Positions 32,986 to 41,425 are shown, counted from the stretch's first letter. The stretch: DNA of 49,116 bases from Bacteroides sp. (GCF_030151085.1 NZ_JASLER010000046.1:1-49116); one strand, 5' to 3'. Numbers and translations are program-made. The notes: generated by a model not told the origin, from the letters alone.

Positions 32986-33009
32986 AAATATTCAAAAATA
33001 CATTTCATG

Positions 33010-33088
33010 CAAATATATGGAAAATACGTTTTATACGAAGTATTTAGCATGATTTTAATGTTAATCTAAGAATTATCTCTTATATTTG
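33010..33088. promoter_or_regulatory. Divergent promoters: AraC (-) and CASDH (+)
   Basis: TATATTTG occurs on the minus strand at 33010-33017 (25 bp before the AraC ATG) and on the plus strand at 33081-33088 (48 bp before the CASDH ATG). The two boxes are 63 bp apart. A TACG-rich partial dyad lies between them. Confidence 0.6.
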
Positions 33089-33135
33089 CTCTCCGTATTT
33101 TATGAACCTATAATATAATAATGTAAGTAGAAGAA

Positions 33136-34329
33136 ATGGGTAAAGTTCTTATTATTGGTGCAGGCGGTGTAGGTACCGTTGTTGCGCACAAAGTGGCTCA
33201 AAATCCTGATGTGTTTACAGAAATCATGATTGCCAGCCGTACCAAATCCAAATGTGACGCTGTTGTAAAAGCAATTGGTAACCCAAACATCAAAACCGCC
33301 CAAGTAGATGCAGATAGCGTGGACGAGCTGGTGGCACTCTTCAATAGTTTCAAACCTGAAATCGTCATAAACGTAGCTCTGCCTTATCAAGATCTTACCA
33401 TTATGGAAGCTTGTTTGAAGTCGGGCGTTAATTATCTGGATACTGCTAATTATGAGCCCAAAGATGTGGCTCACTTTGAATATAGCTGGCAATGGGCATA
33501 CAAAAAACGTTTTGAAGATGCCGGGCTAACTGCTATTCTAGGTTGTGGTTTCGACCCGGGTGTTAGTGGCATTTATACTGCTTATGCCGCCAAACATTAT
33601 TTTGACGAAATTCAATATCTGGATATCGTGGACTGTAATGCCGGTAATCACCACAAGGCATTTGCTACCAACTTTAATCCGGAAATCAATATCCGCGAGA
33701 TTACGCAAAACGGACGCTATTATGAAAATGGCGAATGGGTAACAACCGAACCATTGGAAATTCATAAAGATCTGACCTATCCTAACATCGGTCCGCGTGA
33801 TTCCTACCTGCTTTTCCACGAAGAGTTGGAGTCATTGGTTAAGAACTTCCCCACCATCAAGCGTGCTCGTTTCTGGATGACTTTCGGTCAGGAGTATCTG
33901 ACTCACTTGCGTGTTATCCAAAATATCGGTATGGCTCGTATCGACGAAGTAGAATACAATGGTATGAAGATTGTTCCGTTGCAATTCCTGAAGGCTGTAC
34001 TTCCTAATCCGCAGGATTTAGGAGAGAACTACGAAGGAGAAACTTCTATCGGTTGTCGCATCCGTGGCTTGAAAGACGGTAAAGAACGCACTTACTATGT
34101 ATATAATAACTGTAGCCACCAGGAAGCCTACAAAGAAACAGGTATGCAAGGAGTAAGTTATACTACCGGCGTTCCTGCTATGATTGGTGCCATGATGTTC
34201 CTTCAAGGTGTATGGAAGAAACCGGGTGTATGGAATGTAGAAGAGTTCAACCCCGATCCTTTCATGGAACAACTCAACAAGCAAGGTTTGCCTTGGCATG
34301 AAGTGATTGACGGAAACCTAGAACTATAA
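33136..34329 (+). CDS. Carboxynorspermidine/carboxyspermidine dehydrogenase
   Basis: This 397-residue enzyme of the saccharopine dehydrogenase fold condenses aspartate semialdehyde with putrescine or diaminopropane using NADPH, in the alternative spermidine pathway used by gut Bacteroides. The Rossmann motif GAGGVGTVV is at residues 8-16. ASRTKSKC follows at the end of strand 2, the place that selects NADPH. GCGFDPGVSG (about 137-146) and NHHKAFATNFNPEINIRE mark the catalytic core. The length fits the family. The decarboxylase partner (nspC) is not in the window. It is the first gene of a run with bcp (13 bp gap) and recA. Confidence 0.9.
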   Translation: MGKVLIIGAGGVGTVVAHKVAQNPDVFTEIMIASRTKSKCDAVVKAIGNPNIKTAQVDADSVDELVALFNSFKPEIVINVALPYQDLTIMEACLKSGVNYLDTANYEPKDVAHFEYSWQWAYKKRFEDAGLTAILGCGFDPGVSGIYTAYAAKHYFDEIQYLDIVDCNAGNHHKAFATNFNPEINIREITQNGRYYENGEWVTTEPLEIHKDLTYPNIGPRDSYLLFHEELESLVKNFPTIKRARFWMTFGQEYLTHLRVIQNIGMARIDEVEYNGMKIVPLQFLKAVLPNPQDLGENYEGETSIGCRIRGLKDGKERTYYVYNNCSHQEAYKETGMQGVSYTTGVPAMIGAMMFLQGVWKKPGVWNVEEFNPDPFMEQLNKQGLPWHEVIDGNLEL

Positions 34330-34342
34330 AACATTAACCATC

Positions 34343-34789
34343 ATGACTATTGGAGATAAAGCCCCCGAAGTATTGGGTATCAATGAGAAAGGCGAAGAAA
34401 TTCGCCTTAGCGACTATAAAGGAAAGAAAATAGTACTTTACTTCTATCCGAAAGATTCTACATCCGGTTGTACGGCACAAGCCTGCAATCTGCGTGATAA
34501 TTATTCCGATCTGCGAAAAGCTGGCTATGAAGTCATAGGAGTCAGTGTAGATAACGAGAAGTCGCATAAAAAATTTATTGAAAAGAATAACTTGCCTTTT
34601 ACCTTGGTTGCAGATACTGATAAAAAGTTGGTAGAGCAGTTTGGTGTATGGGGTGAGAAAAGTATGTACGGACGTAAATATATGGGAACTTTCCGCACCA
34701 CATTTATCATTAATGAAGAAGGTGTGATTGAACGTATCATCACACCGAAGGAAGTGAAAACCAGCGACCACGCCGCACAAATCTTATAA
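34343..34789 (+). CDS. bcp: Thiol peroxidase, Bcp-type peroxiredoxin
   Basis: This 148-residue peroxiredoxin reduces hydrogen peroxide and organic peroxides with thioredoxin. SGCTAQAC gives the peroxidatic Cys43 and resolving Cys48 five residues apart, as in alpha-type Bcp. YFYPKDSTSGC keeps the usual loop, with Ser-Gly where many have Pro-Gly. The protein is cytoplasmic with no signal peptide. It follows CASDH by 13 bp. A long hairpin begins right after its stop codon and separates it from recA. Confidence 0.93.
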   Translation: MTIGDKAPEVLGINEKGEEIRLSDYKGKKIVLYFYPKDSTSGCTAQACNLRDNYSDLRKAGYEVIGVSVDNEKSHKKFIEKNNLPFTLVADTDKKLVEQFGVWGEKSMYGRKYMGTFRTTFIINEEGVIERIITPKEVKTSDHAAQIL

Positions 34790-34858
34790 TAGTGATTAAC
34801 GATTAGTGATTTAAGTGATCACTATCGCAAGTCACTAATCACTAATCGTTAATCACTA
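34790..34858 (+). repeat. 22-bp perfect hairpin with repetitive arms between bcp and recA
   Basis: Left arm 34790-34811 and right arm 34837-34858 are perfectly complementary over 22 bp, with partial extra pairing (AAGTGA/TCACT) inside. The arms contain TAGTGATTA-like words repeated in direct order. The left arm starts at the base following the bcp stop codon. There is no U-tract, so it is either a processing or stability element or a weak terminator. recA follows 26 bp after it. Confidence 0.8.
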
Positions 34859-34884
34859 ATTATATAATTTATAACTAAAATAAT

Positions 34885-35925
34885 ATGGCAAAAAAAGAAG
34901 AACTTAATTTTGAGAATGAAGGTGGTGGCGCAGCTCCCAGCGAAAAGCTGAAAGCCCTGCAAGCCGCCATGGACAAAATAGAGAAGAGCTTTGGTAAAGG
35001 TTCTATCATGAAAATGGGGAACGAAAACGTCGAGCAGATTGAAGTTATCCCCAGCGGTTCTATCGGACTTAACGTTGCTCTTGGCGTAGGTGGCTATCCT
35101 CGCGGACGTATCATTGAAATCTTTGGTCCTGAATCTTCCGGTAAAACCACTTTGGCAATCCATGCGATAGCTGAAGCACAAAAAGCAGGTGGTATCGCTG
35201 CATTTATTGATGCAGAACATGCCTTCGACCGCTTCTATGCTTCTAAACTAGGCGTTGATGTAGATAATCTATATATCTCGCAACCGGATAACGGTGAACA
35301 GGCATTAGAAATTGCAGAACAATTAATCCGTTCCTCTGCTATCGACATTATTGTAATTGACTCTGTTGCTGCCTTGACTCCAAAAGCCGAAATTGAAGGT
35401 GATATGGGTGAAAATAAAGTAGGTTTGCAGGCTCGACTCATGTCACAAGCTTTGCGTAAGCTGACGGGTACTGTTAGTAAGACACGCACTACCTGTATCT
35501 TCATCAATCAGTTGCGTGAGAAGATCGGTGTAATGTTCGGTAATCCTGAAACAACTACCGGTGGTAATGCTCTGAAATTCTATGCATCCGTTCGTATTGA
35601 TATTCGTCCGGGACAGGCTATAAAGAACGGTGAGGAAGTACTTGGTAAGCAAACAAAAGTAAAGGTAGTGAAGAACAAGGTAGCTCCTCCTTTCCGCAGA
35701 GCAGAATTCGATGTTATGTTCGGCCAAGGAATCTCTCGTGCAGGTGAAATCATCGATTTAGGTGCAGACTTGGGCATCGTTAAGAAAAGTGGATCTTGGT
35801 TTAGCTATAATGACACTAAAATTGCACAAGGACGCGATGCTGCTAAACAAGTTATTCTCGATAATCCTGAATTGGCAGAAGAACTGGAAGGACTCATTTT
35901 TGCAGAATTGAGGAAAGATAAGTAA
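34885..35925 (+). CDS. recA: Recombinase RecA
   Basis: This 346-residue recombinase performs strand exchange and triggers the SOS response. The Walker A motif GPESSGKTT is at residues 81-89, Walker B IIVIDSVAALTP is near 152-163, loop L2 starts IFINQLREKIGVMFGNPETTTGG (outlined), and the C-terminal domain runs to residue 346. The N-terminal tail is about 20 residues longer than in E. coli and Gly/Ala-rich. No obvious LexA-like box was seen in the short leader. An intrinsic terminator follows. Confidence 0.98.
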   Translation: MAKKEELNFENEGGGAAPSEKLKALQAAMDKIEKSFGKGSIMKMGNENVEQIEVIPSGSIGLNVALGVGGYPRGRIIEIFGPESSGKTTLAIHAIAEAQKAGGIAAFIDAEHAFDRFYASKLGVDVDNLYISQPDNGEQALEIAEQLIRSSAIDIIVIDSVAALTPKAEIEGDMGENKVGLQARLMSQALRKLTGTVSKTRTTCIFINQLREKIGVMFGNPETTTGGNALKFYASVRIDIRPGQAIKNGEEVLGKQTKVKVVKNKVAPPFRRAEFDVMFGQGISRAGEIIDLGADLGIVKKSGSWFSYNDTKIAQGRDAAKQVILDNPELAEELEGLIFAELRKDK

Positions 35926-35960
35926 GCTATCTGCTTATTAGATTATAAAAATTATGAAAG

Positions 35961-35996
35961 CGCTCCCTAATATAACTTTGGGAGCGTTTTTCTTTT
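35961..35996 (+). terminator. Intrinsic terminator of recA
   Basis: CGCTCCC (35961-35967) pairs with GGGAGCG (35980-35986), followed by TTTTTCTTTTT. Confidence 0.9.
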
Positions 35997-36073
35997 TAGT
36001 TAAAGCTTCCTTTCAAAAAAGGCAATTCACACCTTTTTAAGAATTATACTTATTTAAATCCAAGGTTTTTGAA

Positions 36074-36081
36074 TACATTTG
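36074..36081 (+). promoter_or_regulatory. -7 box TACATTTG for the hybrid kinase
   Basis: TACATTTG lies 51 bp before the ATG at 36133. The upstream in-frame TTG (36112) would give 7 more residues but has no better support. Confidence 0.55.
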
Positions 36082-36132
36082 CATCCTCAATGAAAAATAG
36101 AATGAACTATTTTGCTGCAAACAATTGAATAT

Positions 36133-38058
36133 ATGGAAAATGACTTGCTTTCACTTGCTCCTGAATATGTACCGTTAGGACTAGTCTTATATAATGAAGA
36201 AGGTTATTTAAAATATGCCAACAGCATCGCATTAAACATGTTTGGCGTCACAATGAAGGAAGTATATGATATTAATATCTTCAATGACCCCAATATCGGA
36301 ACGGAAGATAAAGCACTACTAAAGCAAGGATTAGACGTTTCCTTCGAAACTGATTATGATTTTGATCTTTGCGGTGAAAACTTTTTTGATACTTCCATCA
36401 GAGGAAGTCGAAAATATTTTGTCACAAAAGTCAATCTTATGAAAGGGCCGAATGGAGAATTAAAAGGATATATATTGACTTGTGAAGACGTTACCGAAAA
36501 GAAAGCTCAAGAAAGAAAAATAAAATCCACACAAAAAGAATTGGCATTGGCGCTTAAAGCCGGTAAATTGATCTCATGGAACTACAATATTGAAGATAAT
36601 ACATTCCATAAGTTCGATATTCACGTTGAAAATATTAAGAAAATTCCATTTGAGTCTATCCTTAAAACCATTCATATGGATGATAGAAATAAATTCCTCG
36701 AATTAGTAAATTCTATTATAGCCAAACAAACTCTTCCCGATAACAGCATTGTATTAAGGGTTATGCATAAAGAAAATGAGGAATTTTGCTACAATCATTT
36801 CACCTTCAGTCCACGAGAAAACGATGAAGGAAAAGTAATATCAATCACTTTTATAGAAAGGGACATCACCAAAGACGTTCAGTATCAGCAGGAACTAATT
36901 ATGGCAAAGAATAAAGCAGAAGAAGCTGACAAGTTAAAATCGACCTTCCTCGCTAACATGAGCCATGAGATCCGCACTCCGCTCAATGCCATTGTAGGAT
37001 TTTCCGCACTTCTTTCCGAAGTTGAAAATGAAGAAGAAAAGAATGAATATAAGCAATTGATTGAAACAAATAGCGATATTCTTTTAAGGCTTATTGGAGA
37101 TATTCTGGATTTATCAAAAATAGAAGTCGGTTCCATTGATATAAACAGACAGGATTTGGACTTATGCTCACTCTGTGATGAATTATTCCGTTCATTCCAA
37201 CAGCGCATTAAAAACCCCAAAGTAACTTTGAAACTTGTCAACCCTTACAAAAGGTGTGTGGCAAATTTCGACAAATACCGTTTCACCCAGATTTTCACCA
37301 ACTTTGTTACCAATGCCATTAAGTATACTCCCGAAGGTGAAATTACTATGGGGTATGAATGCCAACCGGGACAAGTGAGACTTTATGTAAAAGACACTGG
37401 CATTGGTATCCCCGATGAAAAGAAAAATCGAATATTTGGCAGATTTGAGAAATTAGATACCTTTGCGCAAGGTACAGGATTGGGACTTTCAATTTGTAAG
37501 GCGATAGCCAATGCTACGAAAGGAGAAGTTGGCTTTGAATCCAAAGAAAATGAAGGGTCCGAGTTCTGGTATATTGGAATTACGGATGTGGAATTTATTG
37601 AAAAGTCGCAAGATATTGAAGTTGAAGAAAAAGCAGAAAGCATAGCACAACGTCCGGCAAACTGCCCGGTCAACATAAAAGATCTCAATATTCTTATTGC
37701 AGAAGATAATGATAGTAACTTCCTGCTTATTCAGAAAATCCTTAGACACTGTCATTTGACACGTGCTATCAATGGAGTAGAAGCAGTAAAGAAAGCGAAA
37801 GATCATACTTTCGACATTGTTTTTATGGATATCAGGATGCCCGAAATGAATGGTTTGGAAGCAACTGCCAAAATTAGGGAATTCAACAATACCCTCCCTA
37901 TCATCGCTCTAACTGCCAATGCGTTTTATACGGATAAAGAGGCTGCATTGGCTGCAGGTTGCAATTACTTCACAACCAAACCTGTAAAAAAACAAGAGAT
38001 CATCAACATACTTGAAAAGTATTGTAGACAAAATCAGCGAAACACTCCTATAGGATAA
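36133..38058 (+). CDS. Soluble hybrid sensor histidine kinase with receiver domain
   Basis: This 641-residue signalling protein has no membrane helix. A PAS domain (about 1-120) is followed by a second PAS-like or linker region (130-255). Then come HisKA with MSHEIRTPLN (phospho-His near 279), HATPase with DTGIGIPDEKK and GTGLGLSICK (near 447), and a receiver domain (about 520-635) with DIVFMDIRMPEMNG (phospho-Asp near 566) and a TTKPVKK loop. There is no HPt or output domain, so it must pass phosphate to another protein. No partner is adjacent. The start is the ATG at 36133. Confidence 0.92.
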   Translation: MENDLLSLAPEYVPLGLVLYNEEGYLKYANSIALNMFGVTMKEVYDINIFNDPNIGTEDKALLKQGLDVSFETDYDFDLCGENFFDTSIRGSRKYFVTKVNLMKGPNGELKGYILTCEDVTEKKAQERKIKSTQKELALALKAGKLISWNYNIEDNTFHKFDIHVENIKKIPFESILKTIHMDDRNKFLELVNSIIAKQTLPDNSIVLRVMHKENEEFCYNHFTFSPRENDEGKVISITFIERDITKDVQYQQELIMAKNKAEEADKLKSTFLANMSHEIRTPLNAIVGFSALLSEVENEEEKNEYKQLIETNSDILLRLIGDILDLSKIEVGSIDINRQDLDLCSLCDELFRSFQQRIKNPKVTLKLVNPYKRCVANFDKYRFTQIFTNFVTNAIKYTPEGEITMGYECQPGQVRLYVKDTGIGIPDEKKNRIFGRFEKLDTFAQGTGLGLSICKAIANATKGEVGFESKENEGSEFWYIGITDVEFIEKSQDIEVEEKAESIAQRPANCPVNIKDLNILIAEDNDSNFLLIQKILRHCHLTRAINGVEAVKKAKDHTFDIVFMDIRMPEMNGLEATAKIREFNNTLPIIALTANAFYTDKEAALAAGCNYFTTKPVKKQEIINILEKYCRQNQRNTPIG

Positions 38059-38069
38059 GGTTTCGCTGA
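38034..38069 (+). terminator. Stem-loop at the end of the kinase gene
   Basis: TCAGCGAAAC (38034-38043) pairs with GTTTCGCTGA (38060-38069) across the stop codon. GCTTTTT follows 5 bp later. It is a probable terminator with a broken U-tract. Confidence 0.55.
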
Positions 38070-38117
38070 AATAGGCTTTTTAAGGAAAGCTTTTTGCACT
38101 TATCAACAGGATTTGTG

Positions 38118-38873
38118 CTATTCTAGGTTTTCTAAACGCTCTTCCAGCAATTCCATGCTTTTCTCAAAACTTTTCCAAGTTTCAGTATCCATCTGTTTTT
38201 TCAGATACTCGCTATCCTTTAATTTGCTCAAATCTTTCAAACTGCTTAACCCTTTTAAACTTTCCAGGTTCTTCAGACTTTCCAGACCTTTCAGTCCCTC
38301 TAAACCTTGCAAACCCTCCATTTTTTTCAAATTATCCCAAATATTAGCATCCGCCAAATTATAGCTACCATCAAAAATATGATGCATATTACCGCCTGTA
38401 TTCATTCCAGTATTCTGATATAACATGAGTTTCTTTATATCATCCGACGTCATATCCCCTTCCATATATACAAATTTCAGAGATGCAGCTCCATCCATCA
38501 CCATAATCAATTCTTTTATTTTATTTCCCTTACGATTCACATAAACCTCAGAACCGGATACAGTACCTTTTTGCTTCATGAGTAATTCATATTTAGAGGA
38601 CTGAACCAAGGATCGAATATCTTTAAGCATCTCTGCTTTTACTTTATCTTCCTTAGTCGAAAACACTTGAACAGAATTCAAACGATCTGCAACCTTACCT
38701 ATATAAAGGTCTTTCATAAACAAATTCGGATTCAACTCCATCATTGCTTTAGAAATATAAACAGACGATACCCCTTTCATATCATTATACTTGTTGAACA
38801 AATTCTTTTGCGCCTGACAAAGCAGGGGTGACAAAAATAGTAAACATGCCAAAATAAATTTCATTGTTTTCAT
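38118..38873 (-). CDS. DUF4252 protein with a Leu/Gly/Lys pentad-repeat tail
   Basis: This 251-residue exported protein has a signal peptide (1-21, LLCQAQ) and a DUF4252 region at about 22-150 (NKYNDMKGVSSVYISKAMME, MVMDGAASLKFVYMEGDMT). From residue 184 to 219 there is a low-complexity series of GLxxLxxL units (GLQGLEGLKGLESLKNLESL and onwards), followed by an acidic/basic helix to the end. DUF4252 proteins follow sigma/anti-sigma pairs in many Bacteroidetes, as here (6 bp after the anti-sigma gene). The function is unknown. The repeat tail looks like a recent expansion. Confidence 0.8.
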   Translation of the reverse strand: MKTMKFILACLLFLSPLLCQAQKNLFNKYNDMKGVSSVYISKAMMELNPNLFMKDLYIGKVADRLNSVQVFSTKEDKVKAEMLKDIRSLVQSSKYELLMKQKGTVSGSEVYVNRKGNKIKELIMVMDGAASLKFVYMEGDMTSDDIKKLMLYQNTGMNTGGNMHHIFDGSYNLADANIWDNLKKMEGLQGLEGLKGLESLKNLESLKGLSSLKDLSKLKDSEYLKKQMDTETWKSFEKSMELLEERLENLE

Positions 38874-38879
38874 AACCGC

Positions 38880-39407
38880 TTATCTTTTAATTTCATTTCT
38901 TATTTCCTGATGTATTTTTTTCATATCGGATTGAGTTTCTTTCACTTCATTCAACCCACTATTCAAATTATAAGAAATTTCTAATAATGTTGCCTGCAAC
39001 ATTCGATAGGCTTCTTCCGGATCTGAAAATGTATCTTGAGGGGTAGGCGGACACACATCATCTTCCAACTTATCGACTCCATATCCAATACCAATAAGCA
39101 GCAATACGGTAGCAGCAATGCCTCCAATCCAGCGCCAATTACGTTTAGCTTTGTTAGGACGGAAAAAGCGCTGTTCTTCTTCGGCCTTTTCATCAATCAG
39201 CAGGCTTAGTTTATCCTCCAACCCAGAAGGAACTTCCACATCTCTATCCGCAGTTTGATAAAGACTAAGAAAAATATCTTTATCCTTCAGCAGATGCTCA
39301 GGTACTTCCGTTATTCTGAAATAATCTCTCAACGCTTCTTCCTGGCTTTCATTAGTATCGCCATCATAAAATTTAGCGAGCAATTTTTCTATTTCTTCAA
39401 CTTCCAT
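38880..39407 (-). CDS. Probable membrane anti-sigma factor
   Basis: This 175-residue protein has a cytoplasmic N-terminal part of about 85 residues (MEVEEIEKLLAKFYDGDTNE), a single hydrophobic helix near 95-115 (WIGGIAATVLLLIGIGYGV), and a periplasmic tail with a helical end. A Met 25 codons upstream would give a longer frame, but the ATG at 39407 overlaps the sigma gene by 11 bp, fits the coupling and starts the recognisable domain. The position between sigma factor and DUF4252 supports the anti-sigma role. It has no zinc-binding HxxxCxxC motif. Confidence 0.75.
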   Translation of the reverse strand: MEVEEIEKLLAKFYDGDTNESQEEALRDYFRITEVPEHLLKDKDIFLSLYQTADRDVEVPSGLEDKLSLLIDEKAEEEQRFFRPNKAKRNWRWIGGIAATVLLLIGIGYGVDKLEDDVCPPTPQDTFSDPEEAYRMLQATLLEISYNLNSGLNEVKETQSDMKKIHQEIRNEIKR

Positions 39408-39903
39408 AGTTACACCATTTATTAAATTCCTCACGTATTTTTTTTCTTGCCCGGGATAAAAGTACTCGTACATTAGTGGCATTCAGCCCTGTAGCTTGCT
39501 CTATTTCCTCAAAAGAATACCCTTTGACATCACGTAATGTTACAATTCGTCGTTGCTGTTCAGGCAGTTGAGCAATGATTGCCCTTACTTGTCGTGCTTC
39601 ATCTCGCACTTCAAAATTATCAGCCTGCGACATATTGTACACTTCATTTATCTCTAGACTTTGCCTGTTCAATGTGTACTTTCCCGAACGTAGCAAATCA
39701 AAACACATATTCTTAACTAAAGTCACGCTGAAAGCTTCCGGATTACTGATAATAGTCAGTCCTTCCCGCTTGTCCCACATTTTAAGATAAGCTTCCTGCA
39801 CTAAATCTTCGGCATCAGCAGCATTCTCCAATAGCCTATAGGCTATGCAGTATAACTTACGATGATATGGCAGAAACTCCCTTTTAAAATTTTCAGCGTC
39901 CAT
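39397..39903 (-). CDS. ECF-type RNA polymerase sigma factor
   Basis: This 168-residue sigma factor has region 2 at about 8-75 (YHRKLYCIAYRLLENAADAEDLVQEAYLKMW, outlined) and region 4 at about 110-160 (LPEQQRRIVTLRDVKGYSFEEIEQATGLN). It is the first gene of a three-gene unit with the anti-sigma factor and DUF4252 protein, coupled by an 11-bp overlap. No standard -7 box was identified upstream, which would fit self-controlled expression. Nothing was seen at 39904-40028. Confidence 0.9.
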   Translation of the reverse strand: MDAENFKREFLPYHRKLYCIAYRLLENAADAEDLVQEAYLKMWDKREGLTIISNPEAFSVTLVKNMCFDLLRSGKYTLNRQSLEINEVYNMSQADNFEVRDEARQVRAIIAQLPEQQRRIVTLRDVKGYSFEEIEQATGLNATNVRVLLSRARKKIREEFNKWCNYGS

Positions 39904-40028
39904 GGGCTTTCAAATAAATGCTCGATTTGTGTTTATAACCTATAGACGTAACTCAGAAAGACTTTGTTACACGGTAAGGAAAAAAATAGATAATAAAAAG
40001 CAGTATTGACTACTATAACACATGAAAT

Positions 40029-40373
40029 TCATTTCAATGCGTCAGAAATTCTTTTCTTAAGATTCAATTTCATAATATCTTCCGTTTTCAAATCCAACTC
40101 AACAAGGATTTTTGCAACAGATATTTGGTACTCCGGGGTTTCTGTATCACAATTTATCTGTTCTTTATGAATGGAATATAACAAGGCAAAATCATAATCC
40201 AATGCCAATGACACACTATACATCGTATCTGTATCAATGCTTTTCCGCCTCAACATATAGTCTACACTTTGAGGCTTAACATTCAGTCTACGTGCAAGTT
40301 CCGCCTTTGTGATCTGCCGTTCGGCCATCACATTCTTAATGACTTCACCAATATATACATTACTTTTCTCCAT
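40029..40373 (-). CDS. XRE-family helix-turn-helix regulator (114 aa)
   Basis: This 114-residue regulator has an HTH at about 8-62 (ITKAELARRLNVKPQSVDYMLRRK). Residues 45-65 (SIDTDTMYSVSLALDYDFA) repeat the pattern of the 70-residue protein at 540-752. The C-terminal 45 residues form a helical tail, which may dimerise. It is divergent from the gene at 40533, and their shared region (40374-40532) is AT-rich with a -7 box for the plus strand. Control of that small cassette is plausible. Confidence 0.8.
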   Translation of the reverse strand: MEKSNVYIGEVIKNVMAERQITKAELARRLNVKPQSVDYMLRRKSIDTDTMYSVSLALDYDFALLYSIHKEQINCDTETPEYQISVAKILVELDLKTEDIMKLNLKKRISDALK

Positions 40374-40485
40374 TGGTATGAAGGTACAAATTAATCAATC
40401 AGTCTGAAATACTATAGAACAATAATTCATCTGACAAATACAATATTTTATTCATAATTTATTTGTTTTATCAAATATTTTATGA

Positions 40486-40493
40486 TAACTTTG
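40486..40493 (+). promoter_or_regulatory. -7 box TAACTTTG of the 40533-41425 cassette
   Basis: TAACTTTG would start transcription near 40500, beyond the upstream in-frame ATG at 40482. The coding start is therefore taken as the ATG at 40533. Confidence 0.6.
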
Positions 40494-40532
40494 CCGCATA
40501 CTCACATAAATAAACAAATAATATCTGCTATT

Positions 40533-41117
40533 ATGACACTACTACTTTTCATACTCATAGCCATCCCTATTAGCATCTTAGGTATCCTAATATGGATTTA
40601 TTATGATTATCGAAAGTATAAAAGACAAAATAATTTGATTATTTTCCTATTTCTTCTATTTCCGGTAAGCTTGTCTGCCCAATATGTAGACAATGATTGC
40701 AGTGTTTCTTTCAAGTGGTATGAAAATCAAAAAGGGAAATTAGAATATAGTAAAAACGATATAGTATACCAATTTATACCCAATAGTACAAATTGGAAAA
40801 TTATCATAAAAAATACCACGACAGAAGATGCTCGGGTTAACTGGGCAAATACACAATTGATTATAAATGGACGGGCTACGGAAATTAATGTTGATTCGTA
40901 TACTCCCGAAACCTCTTATTTATCAATAATGAAGGGACAAACAGAAGCAGAACGAATCATTACTGTTGCCGCCTCTGAAACAAACAAAGCCGGTTTGAAA
41001 ATATACGATAAAAAGAGTATCAAAAAAGGTAATAAAGCAGCTGTTACCATTATTTTACCTGTCTCTATTGGTAATCAACCACAATTTTTCAATACATTCG
41101 ATTTTATCATAAAATAA
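40533..41117 (+). CDS. Unknown membrane-anchored protein (194 aa)
   Basis: I do not recognise this family. Two hydrophobic helices (about 1-20 and 33-48) are separated by a short basic loop (YYDYRKYKRQ). The second ends in SLSAQ, like a cleavable signal. The remaining 140 residues are predicted beta-rich and outside the cytoplasm (SVSFKWYENQ, NWKIIIKNTTTEDARVNW, KKGNKAAVTIILPVSIG), like an Ig-type or OB-type sandwich. The reading frame is AT-rich compared with neighbours, which hints at transfer. The NusG-like gene follows by 11 bp, and an XRE regulator is divergent. The function is unknown. Confidence 0.65.
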   Translation: MTLLLFILIAIPISILGILIWIYYDYRKYKRQNNLIIFLFLLFPVSLSAQYVDNDCSVSFKWYENQKGKLEYSKNDIVYQFIPNSTNWKIIIKNTTTEDARVNWANTQLIINGRATEINVDSYTPETSYLSIMKGQTEAERIITVAASETNKAGLKIYDKKSIKKGNKAAVTIILPVSIGNQPQFFNTFDFIIK

Positions 41118-41128
41118 GCATACTAAAC

Positions 41129-41425
41129 ATGGCTTTTCAACAGATAAAAGAACAACTGGACAAAACACATACTTGGTATATCATATTAACTGGTCCGTGC
41201 GCTGAACTGAAAACTAAAGCAAGATTAGAAGATATTGGCATGATAACATATCTTCCTCTTGCTTCAGTGAAGCGCCAATGGGGCGGTAAGACAAAAAGAA
41301 TACGCATCCCTGCAATAGCGAGATGCGTATTCATATATGCTTCAGATGAAGAATTGCAAATCTTGCAAAATGGTTTCTCCGTCTTTCGTGTAAAAGAGCT
41401 GTTCAATACGTATCAGAACCAGTAA
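41129..41425 (+). CDS. NusG N-terminal-domain-only protein (98 aa)
   Basis: The protein is a single NGN-type domain: WYIILTGPCAELKTKARLED (first strand and helix), ITYLPLASVKRQWGGKTKRI (basic loop) and IARCVFIYASDEELQIL (core strand and helix). This is the layout of NusG paralogues such as UpxY or LoaP, which ride RNA polymerase. Those have about 160-180 residues and a KOW domain. Here the chain ends after the NGN domain with no frameshift visible, so there is no KOW. It may bind polymerase without coupling to ribosomes or Rho. It follows the unknown membrane protein by 11 bp and overlaps the end of the convergent YeiH gene by 13 bp. Confidence 0.75.
   Translation: MAFQQIKEQLDKTHTWYIILTGPCAELKTKARLEDIGMITYLPLASVKRQWGGKTKRIRIPAIARCVFIYASDEELQILQNGFSVFRVKELFNTYQNQ

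Noticed and set aside
34334..34780. 148-residue frame opposite bcp
   Set aside because: Complement of the conserved peroxiredoxin gene. No independent evidence.
41129..41425. UpxY-type capsule antiterminator
   Set aside because: Only the NGN domain is present, and no capsule or UpxZ gene is in the window.
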